In this document: positions 1-10,977 of the stretch, piece after piece
Numbering within the stretch: position 1 is the stretch's first letter
Layout of the letters: each line of letters begins with the position of its first letter
DNA from: Apostichopus japonicus
Lineage: Eukaryota; Echinodermata; Holothuroidea; Aspidochirotida; Stichopodidae
Assembly: GCF_037975245.1 (NCBI RefSeq)
Contig: NC_092567.1
Location: 8,370,714-8,434,713, forward strand
Length of the DNA stretch: 64,000 nt
Reading direction: 5' to 3'
The notes under the pieces: model-generated
What the model was told of the DNA's origin: nothing
The model's input: only the letters and a program-made list of their open reading frames with translations
The model's database searches: none
Made by a program: the position numbers and the translations under genes

Positions 1-127
1 GAGCGTTGCGGCTGTCCCATCAAGTTTCGGCATAGTATTTGCGTCGCACCAAATGCCAAGCAATGCGAATACTTCATCGTCCGACCACATACTTCGCTCA
101 GTGTACTTCTGCGATATATTGTCATAT

Positions 128-316
<189 letters not shown>

Positions 317-402
317 GTTCAAACGATTATGCTTTAACAGAAAATACCGATTACCGATTTTTTTTTTTATAATCGGGCCGATTCCGATTCCGATTATTTG
401 AA
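317..402. repeat. CGATTA/AATCGG-rich dispersed repeat abutting the microsatellite
   Basis: It starts GTTCAAACGATTATGC and continues with several ACCGATT, AATCGGG and GATTCCGATT words. A related sequence lies in opposite orientation at 4480-4568, where the equivalent TAATCGTTTGAA edge abuts an AAT microsatellite. I infer a mobile-element end, but no terminal duplication is visible and the family is not recognised. Confidence 0.6.
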
Positions 403-1744
403 AAAGAGAAAATATCCCGTGTATACGAATTCGGTAATAAGTATGTGATAGTAACAATTATTGTTGTGATTTTCCTCTGTTTAGCTTTGTTTTTATTGTA
501 ATAGAAGGCTCCTATGTATCATTTTGTATGTACCAAATCACCTCCGGATTTTTTTTTTTTTTTTTTTTTTTTAATTTCCAAAATACGAAAATATGACATC
601 CTATAGCACTGTGCTAAGCGAATGGCTTAACCACCTCGACGTGTTTGTCACCTGTTAATGGCTTGAAATGGGCTAAGAATAGTTACTCAAAATATCCATC
701 TCAAAAAGTATCTCAGACAAACCAATCTGCAATCTTTACCAAAAGTGTAAATTTGAATTACATATTTCTTACATTCCGACATTATTTTGTACTTGTTTTC
801 AGTATTATTCCGTTGAACAAATAGAAATGTTACGAACTTGAAGTTAAACATCATTATTTCTCCATTCAAGTTCAAATAGAAAATGTAAGCTATAGGCCAA
901 TCAAACTGAACAGCAAATGGTACCACAGTAATTTATTTATTATTTCCTGTAGAATGTTAGCAGATTCTTATTTAAGGAAATCATAACAACTAGATACTAC
1001 TCAAATATTGTTTTTTTTTTTCATATGAAAAATTTGCATTCACTTGTGCATAATGGATTTCAGCAAAATTTTAGACCGTATTCCGAGACCTGTTTACAAT
1101 GTAACAACCTATTGTTAGGCTTATTGCGACGGCTATGGATTAGAGGCATATCAGCAATTCTGCCGAAATTAAATTATTTTTGAGGGCATCGCAGCAAACA
1201 TCGGAAGGTTTAAAAAAAATGGAGATAAGAGGGTCGACGGTAAAAGGGAAGTGATGGGCAGGGAAGTATGGCCCATTGCAAATTGTGAGAAAAAAGAAAC
1301 ATCGAATTACAAATTAGTGCATCAAATACTGCACTACGGAGCATTTAATGCATTAACATACCTACCAGGGTAGGAATTAATACTTGGCTTGGGGGGGTGG
1401 GCTATTTTGGAGAAGAAAAAAATCCATTAAAAGTTTAAACGCAAACATTTACAATCGTTCAGCAAATAACGTCAAGCCACCTAATATATGACGAAATCCC
1501 AACAACCCATCAACTGAAATAGAAAACACAGGTTTACTTCCGCTGTAGGTGCCCTTCCTTAAATCATGTATTTTTTTCGTGTGTGGATAAAATCACTCAC
1601 CACCAACGAAACCATTATACCGCTGAAAACTAATCGAACTTTAAACTTTCAATCCATCGCCACAGCACGGTGTACCGTTGTAAAATACAACATTCCCTTT
1701 TTAAGACATATCACATACCTTCCAAACAACTGCTGATTTCCAAC
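403..1744. other. No gene seen; unique AT-rich DNA
   Basis: The stretch holds T-runs near 550 and 1010 and a short G-run at 1391. No exon-like open segment with good splice borders, RNA gene or terminal repeat was seen on either strand. Confidence 0.6.
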
Positions 1745-2176
1745 TGATTGAAAGTTGTAAACAAAGCTACTTTTTTTTTTTTTTTGCAAACCGATGGTTA
1801 GGCTACATTTCCTATTGACTTAGTGTGGTTGTTAGGCTTACATGTGGTCGAAGGTTGCAGTATTTCATGGATATTTTAGTTCTAGCTAACTGCGTCACAA
1901 TTTTAGCGAATAAAGGGATGCTTAGGCTAGATTTTCCCGTTGACTACAGTACGTGTGGCGTTCGGCTATCATTCGCGCGACGATAGCAGCAAGGAAAGTA
2001 TGTAAACAAAGCTACGCAAAGTATTGTGTTTTGGTGTTTTTTTTTTGCATACCGATGGTTAGGCTACATTTCCCATTGGCGTAGTGTGGCTGTTAGGGTA
2101 ACATGTGGTCGACCATTGCAGTTTTTCATGGATATTTTGAATTTTAATTTGCGACACAGCTTTAACCAATAAACAG
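1745..2176. repeat. Tandem array of ~125 bp half-units (about 250 bp full period)
   Basis: GTAAACAAAGCTAC occurs at 1757 and 2002, and CCGATGGTTAGGCTACATTT at 1792 and 2052, giving a period of about 245-260 bp. Inside each period, a second GGTTAGGCTA-like word followed by a TTCCCATTG-like word suggests a half-unit near 125 bp. The array continues after the inserted hAT element, with GATGGCTAGGTTAGATTTCC from 3900. Confidence 0.75.
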
Positions 2177-3892
2177 CAGTGGCGTCGCCAAGGGGGGGGC
2201 AGGGGGCACGTGCCCCTGGAAAACCTAGTGCCCCCCCCCCCCCGAGTGCCCCCCATCTGAGATTTGGGTTGGTAAAAAAATATATATATATATTTTGTTA
2301 TATTCAACTCCCATCATGGTTTTTCATAAGGACAAAGAAGCACTGTGACAGTAATTCGTATTTTCTTCAAATGAGCTGCGAAAAAATGAAAAAGTTTATC
2401 CTTGAACGTCGGGTATCGAAGTCGTAACCCGCGCCATCACAACAGGTGTCGATATTTACATTGAATGTGTCAGTGCTCACGCCATACCAGCGGATATACA
2501 CGTCCGCTTCGCGAGCTACATGACTGTGAGAAGGGAGGGTACTGCGGTATGTTGCCTTGGTCTGAGGTTGACAGGTTAGGAGCTGACGAAATGTGAGAAT
2601 GTGAGGGTCCGCAGGCACCATACTTGCCTATATTTGTAGACCCATATATTAACCCTGTTGTGTAGGGGGTGCAGAGGTCATTTGAGGCCAGATGCTTGTA
2701 GGAACAAATGGCGAATGTTCACACCTGCATACTGAGCCATACTCGATGTGTGATCAAACTTTGGATTGCATGGTGAGATCCCTGATAGGAGCCAATAACG
2801 ATGCTGGAACCTGTTACATCTTAATAGATAATGGGAGAAAACGAGAAGGACAAGAAAGGAGTCGGGGGTCATGCACACATTAATTCAACAAATGTAGGTT
2901 CTATTGATAGGGTTAGGCATAATATCGGCAGCATGTGGTTCATATCCTCTGCAAAATTCTGCGCCTTGTTAAAATCATTACCTCAAAAATAGCAATTTCT
3001 GGAGATATCTTCAAATCGAATTTAGCATCAAATGTGGCAGCATTTTGCATCTAGCTCATCCTCCGTATGCGAAAATTTTCCAAAGGGGAGGGGGGCAGTG
3101 GCGGCAGAACCGGGGGGGGGGGCTTGAGGGGCTCAGCCCCCAATGAAAAAGTTGAGGGGGCAAATGCATGATAAGTCCCCCAATATTTACCAAGGCTCCG
3201 AAACGTGCATCTGCCCATTTTTCAATGCATACTTGTCGATCTGTCCGATGCACACGTATACTATATAGGTGTAATAATTTCAGTAAATGCTGGGGGGGGG
3301 GACCCTCGGCCCGTCCCCTGGCTATAGACCACATTGTCACCCCAACCGCGTCTTCACGCCCCGTGAAAAGTGGAAGCAGTGAGTGTGAGTACCGGTAAGC
3401 GCAACACAACTTCGTCTTAGGCCAATGACTTGCTTCATTTCAGCCAGTTCTCCAACATCCCCTTACTACACTCAAAAACGTCTTTGCGAGTACACTACGA
3501 GTAATAGCTACTCTCTTAAAACACCATCGAATATACAAATTACTATGTTTTTACAGACTTTTACGTGCAATCTGAGAAATTGCAGGCTTGAGACCCATAT
3601 TTTAGGGCTAGGTATTTGCAGCATAAAACACTCGGGAAGTGCCGTTTCCGGCCATCTGGGGGTTTGAAAAACCCAAAATTTTCTTGTACGCTCCGCGCCA
3701 ACCGATGGTGGCGCTCCGCTTAGATAGTCTCTACACATTAGCCCCCCCCCCAATAATTTTCCCGTTCCGCCGCGCATGGAGGGGCACCCCTCCCCTTAGA
3801 CCCCTGCCCCAGGACGGCGATCCGTATCCACCTAAGTGCCCCCCCATCAAATGCTGGTGCCCCCCAGACTGAAAAGTCTGGTGACGCCACTG
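2177..3892. mobile_element. hAT-type non-autonomous DNA transposon, 1716 bp
   Basis: The left end reads CAGTGGCGTCGCCA and the right end, read inward on the other strand, CAGTGGCGTCACCA, an imperfect terminal inverted repeat. ATAAACAG lies immediately outside both ends (2169-2176 and 3893-3900), a perfect 8 bp target-site duplication as made by hAT transposases. Subterminal sequence is rich in G and C runs. No transposase frame is recognised. A further CAGTGGCGGC at 3098 looks like the left end of another element nested inside, and a ~100 bp core module is at 3629-3728. It sits inside the tandem array at 1745-4000, so the insertion is younger than the array. Confidence 0.9.
3629..3728 (+). 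repeat. GCTCCGC core module, copy 1
   Basis: A ~100 bp module runs from CACTCGGGAAGTGCCG through GGCCATCTG and TTTTCTTGTACGCTCCGCG to GGCGCTCCGCTTAGATAGT. GCGCCA and TGGCGC pair around an 8-base loop. Related copies are at 6126, 8931, 9855 and 10148 on the plus strand and 62376 on the minus strand. In the copies whose element ends are known, the AGATAGT side faces the nearer terminal repeat. Confidence 0.85.
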
Positions 3893-3900
3893 ATAAACAG

Positions 3901-4479
3901 ATGGCTAGGTTAGATTTCCATTGGGTTTCGTGTGAAGTAATTGAAGTTATTGTCGCTGGTACTGAAAATTGCTAAGTGGAGGCCGTAATTTTCCAGTGAC
4001 TGTGCGAGAAGTTCCCGGTGATTGTGCGCGACCCTCCCGCACTTTGATGCGGGATTGTGAGAACTGTTTGCGCGATTCGCGCTGCTACTGCAAACCCTAG
4101 CATGTCACAATTTTCTTTTTCGCCTTCACAATTGTGCTTTAGAAGCGCCCGTCGCCGGCTTATTTCCGACCCTGACCTATACTCAGCTAGTCAACATAGG
4201 CCTTATAATTTATATATCCAGCACAATCGTTAATTCGCGAAATTGGTATTGTTACCATGCTTACTGTGCAGAAAAATATGAAGTCACTAACCACGAGGGA
4301 AGCAAAATCGGCGACACTGGCAGCCTAATTTGATGAAGTAAGATTGTGAAAGACGTATAGAGGGTGTCTTTATTTTAATGTTTCGTAGTAAAAGAACAAA
4401 CCTAATAAATCAGTTGATATTTTCACCTTCCATATGTTTTTGAATCATTATATTTTCACCTTCCATGTGTTATTGAATA
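3901..4479. other. No gene seen; remainder of tandem array then unique DNA
   Basis: The first ~100 bp continues the interrupted tandem array. The rest holds GC-richer segments such as CGCGACCCTCCCGC near 4030, but no frame with splice borders or RNA gene that I can support. Confidence 0.5.
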
Positions 4480-4568
4480 ATCGGTATAACATAACTATTT
4501 TTTACCGATTCCGATTATGTTCCGATTATGCAATAATCGGGCAGATTCCAATTTAGTTAATCGTTTGA
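4480..4568. repeat. CGATTA-rich dispersed repeat, inverted relative to 317-402
   Basis: It contains AATAATCGGTATAAC, ACCGATTCCGATTATG and AATCGGGCAGATTCC and ends TTAATCGTTTGAAAA against the AAT microsatellite. The shared edge with the copy at 317 is TTCAAACGATTA on the reverse strand. Confidence 0.6.
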
Positions 4569-4569
4569 A

Positions 4570-4570
4570 A

Positions 4571-4636
<66 letters not shown>
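4570..4636. repeat. (AAT)n microsatellite, about 22 copies
   Basis: A pure AAT/TAA run. The open frames at 4517-4825 and 4635-5150 start in or just after it and show no recognisable protein, codon pattern or domain, so I do not call them genes. Confidence 0.97.
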
Positions 4637-4637
<1 letters not shown>

Positions 4638-5150
4638 GGTTTTCCGGTTATCTGGACGTCTTCAAGAAAGCAGCTCAAACTGTATACTGTATATATGCGA
4701 ATCTACGCGGGCAGCTACACTGTGTACTACTCAGCTATGCCTTACGTAATTCCTTCATTCTCACCAGGGAGTTGTTATGGAACTCGCCTGTTCTCACTAC
4801 ATCGGTCCTTTGTACACACAACTAATTTGAGAATAAACACAGTTGATGTCGATAAAGAAATAGGCAAGCGGCAAAAACCACAACTGATAAAATCCATCGT
4901 ATCTTTCACACCCCAAGGCAATTGTTTATTTACATTTGTCAAAGTTTACCTGGGCTTAGCTGTCCTAACCCCACCTCTCATGAGGGGCTTGATCAAGCTC
5001 AGGCTTGCCCCGTTCCCACGCAGTAAAACAGTGGAGCAACTTGCCCTCCTCTCAATAGGTCGATCAAGAGTGAAGCAAGCCCGCGTTCGTGGGAACAGGC
5101 TTGAAGGGACAAGTATAGAGATTGATGTAGTTAGTCGTAATACAGTTTAA

Positions 5151-5910
5151 AAACTTTCCTAAGAAAGTGGCTGGAAACAAGACATGTAAACCTTAGTTTA
5201 CACAACTGATATACTCTCAGGACACCGGAAACGTGATCACGTGATTATGACGATAATTTGTCTAGTCTTGTAGCTCTATAATTTAACTCAATAAAGTAAT
5301 TTCAAATACATTTAGTCTTTTTCTATTATCAATATATAAATTATTGGTCTTCATGATCTTTGATGACGTCACTAATGCGTTGTATTATAAAGCTGAACAT
5401 ATTGAAACCGGGTAGCTTTACAAACATCACGAGCAATCAAATGTTTCATTTCTCTGTACAATAACACATCTATACTAGGATTATACCTACATTTATTATT
5501 TAAATTAATAAATAGTAATGTCAATACATAAAAACTTCTCTATCTCCACACCTCAACATTATTTCTCGGACTCGTACACATTGTACCCTCGTTCATTGTT
5601 CTGTGTTTAAAGGACACATCGAGATTCCCATTGTTAATGGTGGAGTGACGTCACTGCTGATGATGTCAACATTGATCAGTCTCAAAGATATAAGTAGTTA
5701 GTGTAAACAACACATTTGCCCGATCCAGTAAATGTTTGACTACTGCAGACAGATGTGTGTATAATGGCTATATACTAAATCATCTCGTGATAACAGCTTA
5801 GAGAGATTCAGAGACGATGTAGTCAAAATCAGTTTGTGAATTTTTTAGAATATTCTAATCCGTCGATAATTGGACTTCATATTCTGACACTCTCATAACA
5901 TGTTCCTGCC
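5151..5910. other. No gene seen; AT-rich DNA with two TGACGTCA palindromes
   Basis: TGACGTCA is present at 5364-5371 and 5646-5653. No splice-bordered open segment was recognised. An earlier exon of the gene ending near 23 kb could be here, but I could not identify one. Confidence 0.4.
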
Positions 5911-6289
5911 CAGTGGCGGAGCGTCCATACAGTCAGAGGGGCGGATGTCCTCCCCCTCTCTGCTGGCGCCCTTTTCAGCTTTTTACCACTTTTTACTTAT
6001 TAGCAATTATTGACTTTTTTATTGCGCTCTCAAATACCTATTGACATTTGTCACATTTTGTTGGTGTAATTTTCTGACAAAATGGCGATGACACCTATTT
6101 ATTCTTCGTTTTTCTGCAAATAAGCAAGGCCCGGAAAGGGTCATTTCCGGCGATCTAGGGAGTATCTTTACTCAAAAAATGTCTGTACGCTCCGCGCCAA
6201 CCTGTGGTGGCGCTCCGCTTAGATAGTGTCGAAAGCGCCCCTACAGACCATTCTCGCCACCCTGACCAATACCCCTAGCTCCGCCACTG
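5911..6289. mobile_element. hAT MITE, 379 bp
   Basis: The ends CAGTGGCGGAGCGTCC and, on the opposite strand, CAGTGGCGGAGCTAGG form the terminal inverted repeat. TTCCTGCC flanks both sides (5903-5910 and 6290-6297), an exact 8 bp target-site duplication. There is no coding capacity. The core module at 6126-6228 fills much of its right half, with AGATAGT facing the right end. Confidence 0.93.
6126..6228 (+). repeat. GCTCCGC core module, copy 2
   Basis: It reads TCATTTCCGGCGATCT, then TGTACGCTCCGCGCC and GGCGCTCCGCTTAGATAGT. The same order as copy 1 shows descent from a common element. Confidence 0.85.
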
Positions 6290-6793
6290 TTCCTGCCCCC
6301 ACCTCCTCCCTACTCCTGATTCCATTCAACTTTGCAAAGCGAGGTGTCAGCTATCACCTGCACCGTGTTCCTACACCTATGATTTATCTTAGTACAGTTT
6401 GAAGAACATTAAACAAAGAAACACTGAGTGTAAAACCAAAGTCACCTCCCTTTAACGAACTGAAATGCCCTTAGATCCAGCAGTCGTCTTACACGGAGAC
6501 TGGTTACGTGGTTATGAAAATGTTTTGTTTATTCTTTTACATACATAATTTAACTTCAAATTTGCTACTAAACAAATCCCCTTTTCATCTTTTAACAATT
6601 ATTTTTAAACAGTGTTATATTATGACGTCACTGATGTTGAGTGTTCTCTGATCCGTTCATCGTCTCATGGATTATTATTCTTGATCTGAACATCGAATAC
6701 TCGACTATCATAATGTGGTTTCTCAATTCAGTCCAAGACTTGTTTCTGTTTGAAAGGGAGCATATATGTTTTCATGTAGGGTAATTGTATAAT

Positions 6794-6981
6794 TGATCAG
6801 ATATATTAATGAGATAATAACAATTCTAACCTGATTGGTTATATAACTAAGAGGATAATAGTTGTAAACTGATCAGGTATAAACCGAGATGATAATGATA
6901 GTAAATTGATCGGTAATCTGACTGAGATATAAGGATTGTAAACTGATCAGCTATATTACTGATATGATAATGATATCAAAC
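6794..6981. repeat. Degenerate 38 bp minisatellite, five units
   Basis: Five consecutive units of 37-38 bp each begin TGATCAG/TGATTGG/TGATCGG and carry a GATAATAAT-like middle and a GTAAAC-like end. It lies about 170 bp upstream of the exon at 7154, so it is intronic if that gene model is right. Confidence 0.75.
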
Positions 6982-7153
6982 TAATAAGATCAAAATTAAG
7001 GAATCAACTAGATTGATGACTTAGCTGATATGAAGTTATCATCGAGAGCCAACATAAATCACTTGAATATAATGTTTATTATTTCATTCCAGACCAAAGA
7101 AGATTAACTTGCACTTACATTTGTTCATCAATTTCTTTCATTTTATTTATCAG

Positions 7154-7206
7154 TTTGGAACTCGCGGAATATTCGCCGTCTGAATCTACAGACCGGTCAA
7201 TGGCAG
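7154..7206 (+). CDS. Candidate internal exon of an unrecognised gene
   Basis: A pyrimidine-rich tract and TTATTTATCAG precede the exon and GTAAGAG follows it, a near-ideal acceptor and donor. The 53 bp are open in two frames. The frame that continues through the next two exons reads, after two bases of a split codon, WNSRNIRRLNLQTGQWQ and ends at a codon boundary. A second frame, LELAEYSPSESTDRSMAG, would stop at once in the next exon (TGA at 17753). The gene must start further left, but I could not identify an upstream exon. No domain is recognised and the protein function is unknown. It could also be a non-coding RNA exon. Confidence 0.5.
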
Positions 7207-8930
7207 GTAAGAGATTGTGCACCTTTCGTTCAGATGTTGCTCATAATGCATTCTGGTCAGCTTATTTGAGCTAAGCTGCCCTCTGTGTTACTTTACCAGT
7301 AAATATAAAATCAATATTGTGATAACATTATCGGTGAAATGCACTTAGTTGATGGTAGCAATAGAATTAAATTGTGATTAACAGAAACGAAATTAAAACA
7401 ACAGACATTTTCTCTCCCCTTCCCCAAACGTTGGTCTAATGCTTTCCATATCGTTGTTTTTCTACCTAAATGTCACCCCGTGTGTCCCTTATTACCCAAC
7501 CATAAATTAATTGTATTATTCAAGATATTCTCTCACAGGTATATATAAAAGCACAATACTGCCTTGTAGAAACGAGACACTCATGCTAAGTTCTAATCAG
7601 AATTGTATTCATGTTTGCTTACATTGTAGAAGGAAACTTACTTCATCAAAACATAGTGAATATTTATGTGTATTATCTACTATAGTGTTAACTGAAAAGA
7701 TAACATAATGAAATCCTTTAAATACTGCTCGATTGTTGAATGATACCAAAGTTTAAATGTTAGTGACGTGGTGTCCATTTCACATTCAAAGTATGGAATA
7801 TATGCCTTTAAGAAAGACATATAAAATTGTGATTACTTTTCTTTACTTCCTTCTACCACTGTCAAATCAGCTTTGACAGAAAGAGACAACAAAGTTAAAT
7901 TTTTAATATTAATAAGAAAAACTTCAGGTCGTCAATGGCAAACAGTTTTCTTCATTTCATCCCTGTTGTTTCTTCGTCTAAATGTGATTTAATATGTTTT
8001 TAAACAGAAGTGTCTGAAATAAGATACACTTCGTACAAAATATGAAAAACTGGTACTCCAGCTATATAGCTATGTAGCTACGGGGAGCCTGGGGGGCGGG
8101 GCCCCCATGAAATCGGCTGGCCGCCCACTGCCCCCCCACTGGGAATGGGGTAAAAACAAAATGTTGTAAAAAAAAAAACTCATCAGTTCGATTCACTAAT
8201 ATTTTTTGTTCAATAATTTGGGAAATAGAGTTACACAATTTGCTCGTCTGCATCTGGCAGAATAAGAATAATACAATATCTGTAGTAATCATGAGAATGG
8301 TCACACAGCATGGCATGGCAATGGTCGATGCGACGATTGCGACCATACACCACGAACCTTGTGCATGTGCTGCGCGATATCGATATCTACCAATACATAT
8401 TATCGGTCATCGATTGGCACTAAAACCCAGATTCTGATGACAGCTGCCTCAAGAAACCCAATAAATGGCCTAATTAGCACCGAGCCACCAATGTGGACCA
8501 TTACCGAAACATCGATGCGTGTTAGTCTTCCATCCCCTTTCTCTAATGCTATTTAAGTCCACATGTGGGCATATCCTGCAAATCTACCGATAGCCCACAG
8601 GGGTTTGCAGTAGTATTTATGCAGTAACTTGCCCGAATCATTTTCAAATTTTTGCCCGACAATTCCATGATTTTCTTTATTTAGCATCATGATGCCCGAA
8701 TATTTCCGTGTAACATCACCGTAAGTGCAGTTCATCTGGGCTACCACGCTTTTTGCACGATCATTTTTTTTTCTAACTAGTCAATTGTATACCTGGACCA
8801 AGGGGGCGGAACCGGGGGGAAAAAGGGGCACGTGCCCCTCCCCCACTTTTCCTCAGGTTAAAAATGCGCCTTCTTTCTACATAAAAATTGAGGTGCCTCA
8901 AGTTAGCAAGAAGCCAGGGAACCAGAATGA

Positions 8931-9032
8931 ACACTCGGGAAGGGCCGTTTCCGGCCATCTGAGGGGTTTGTAAAACCAAAAATTTTCTAGTACGCTCCGC
9001 GCCAACCGATGGTGACGCTCCGCTCAGATAGT
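8931..9032 (+). repeat. GCTCCGC core module, copy 3
   Basis: ACACTCGGGAAGGGCCG, GGCCATCTGAGG, TAGTACGCTCCGCGCC and GACGCTCCGCTCAGATAGT follow in the same order as copy 1, with few differences. Confidence 0.85.
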
Positions 9033-9854
9033 CGTGCATACAACTTTGCAAATCCTGGCTAAGCCCGTCACTTTTAACGAATTTCTGTGAGTCAAACTCA
9101 AAACATTTTCGAATGGAAAAAATTTGTTAAGATATTAACAAGAAAAAAACTCTAATTCGGAAGATTCCTACATTAGCAACTAGCATGATTTCACCTCATT
9201 TTCTCTCAAAAGAAAACTTGTTCCTTGTTTCCCAATTTGCTTATTGGATACTGCAGTGCTAGTATGCATATTTTCCTTGAGGGGGGGGGGGGGGGTGGGG
9301 CGTTGATGGAGTGATGTGTATACACAAACAAGATAATACAATAAGAGTTATATAGGGTACTAAATATAAGGCTGCATCAGTCCAATCGAATTTCTGCAAA
9401 GTGCCCTTTGATGTCGGTGCCCCCCCCCCCCAGATTAAAAGTGCTTCCGCCGACCTTGACCTGGATAATCCCCGACATGAGTGTATAAAAGAAGCATTTC
9501 TTTTGCATGGATGGTGGGGGGAAGTGCATACAAGCCTAGAAGTACAGGTTTATCATATTCTTTGTTATATTTTATACTTTTTTGTGAGACAAATTGCAGT
9601 CTCACCCGACACAGCGTCTACGTGTCGTTGAATAATGTATGTTTTTTTTTTTTCTGGAGGTAGCTGAGTACTGTGTTAAAATAATAAATAAGGTAACTAA
9701 ATATAGGAGCTTAAAAAATATACTGTCCCATTTTTCCCCTTCAAAGTGATGTTACCATTTTTTCTTCTTCTAATTTACCAAATTTTTGGGGAAGTGTAAA
9801 TTTCTAAAACGTGAGATTATAAAATAAAGAATGTTTAGATGCAACTTGCGAGGC

Positions 9855-9953
9855 CTCAGAAGTGCCGTTTCCGGCAACCTGAGAGGCATTGTGTGCCAAA
9901 AATTTTCTTGTGCGCTACGCGCCAACTGATGGTGGCGCTCCGCTTAGATAGTG
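9855..9953 (+). repeat. GCTCCGC core module, copy 4
   Basis: CTCAGAAGTGCCGTTTCCGG, TTTTCTTGTGCGCTACGCG and GGCGCTCCGCTTAGATAGT identify it. It is more diverged than copies 1 and 3. Confidence 0.8.
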
Positions 9954-10147
9954 TCACGGGAACATTCAGGCACAAAAAGTTCTACCCCCAAACTGAAATG
10001 GTCCCGTACGCCTATGATGCCAACTTCCCTCAAGTTAAAAGTCTGGCTGAGTTGGCAAGGCCAGTCAGCATGAAAGAGAAAAAACTTTTTTTGCATTTCT
10101 GTCACCAAAGTTGCACATCTTTTTGGTTGCTATTTTGCTTCACAGGT

Positions 10148-10248
10148 GCCATCTCCTGCGATCTGGGGGGGGGGGGGGGGGGTGCTGAAATCTCTAATTT
10201 TCTCTGTACGCTCCGCGACAACTTAGGTGGCGCCCCGCTCAGATAGTA
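10148..10248 (+). repeat. GCTCCGC core module, copy 5, interrupted by an 18 bp G-run
   Basis: GCCATCTCCTGCGATCTG is followed by a long G homopolymer, then TCTGTACGCTCCGCGAC and GGCGCCCCGCTCAGATAGT. AGATAGT faces the CACTG end at 10325, as in the better-preserved elements. Confidence 0.8.
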
Positions 10249-10585
10249 ACCTCCGCTCCCCCCCCCCCCACAAGAAAGAACAGCCCCCATGGCCCCCACT
10301 CAAAAAAATCCTAGCTACGCCACTGACTACAATACTGTATCGTTATACACTAACAGAGAATACTCATAATAGTTCACAAAGATTTAAGTATATGGGACAA
10401 AATCACTCTGTATTTTCTAAACTAATTTCGAGATAGCCGTCACTGCATGTAAACATGCAGCAAAGAATAAGAATACTCGATCGAAGTAGTTTCAGTTTGT
10501 AAAGATCCAACGTTATCCTTTGAGACATTCAGAGAAAAGCAGAATTCAGATCGCTGCGTAAGAAAGGAGAGAAAAATTGAGAGAT

Positions 10586-10977
10586 TATATTTATATTTAT
10601 ATTTATATTTAGGTTTGTAGTCTGGTTCAGGGCCAAGGCCCTCTCCAACGACTTTTCAACTTAACCCTGGTCATTGGTAACTTGTCACACCTACACACCA
10701 AAGTGTGCACAATTCAATCAATCTCTCCTGGGGCACCACAGTGCACCACAACCACGTGTCCCCGGGGGACTTCCCATAAGGTGCAGCCACAAATCGGCGC
10801 ACGCAACTATATTTACAAGTTACTTCGCATGTCCACATTTATACACCTGGGTGAAGAGAGGCAATGGAGATAAAGCGCCTTGCCCAAGGACACAACGCAA
10901 TGATCTGGTCAGGACTCGAACCTGTAATCCTTAGGTCACAAGTCCACTGCCTTAACCACTTGACCACAACGCCCTCT
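10586..10977 (-). mobile_element. tRNA-derived SINE, about 390 bp, minus strand
   Basis: Read on the minus strand, the head has a pol III A box TGGTCAAGTGG (10956-10966) and B box GGTTCGAGTCC (10912-10922) in a tRNA-like layout. The body contains GTGTCCTTGGGCAAGGCGC and CACCCAGGTGTATAAATG, words I associate with widespread invertebrate tRNA SINEs. The 3' tail is a TAAATA repeat at 10586-10610. It appears full length from head to tail. A target-site duplication was not found. The RNA is non-coding and would depend on a LINE partner for mobility. Confidence 0.85.

Larger units (their letters stand above)
8070..10325. mobile_element. Composite of decayed hAT-like elements; only the right end is clear
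   Basis: The right end reads CCTAGCTACGCCACTG at 10310-10325, the reverse complement of CAGTGGCGTAGCTAGG, typical of the hAT family in this window. ACTACAAT follows it. No matching left end or duplicate ACTACAAT was found upstream. Within the stretch are GC-rich subterminal-like blocks at 8080, 8800, 9415 and 10250 and three core modules (8931, 9855, 10148), suggesting several nested or fused copies. No transposase frame is recognised. Confidence 0.55.

Noticed and set aside
4635-5150. 171-codon open frame
   Set aside because: It begins at the end of an AAT array, has no recognisable domain and no upstream or downstream gene structure.
10310-10333. Complete hAT element ending at 10325
   Set aside because: The right end is clear, but no left end with a matching ACTACAAT could be found, so only a composite region is annotated.
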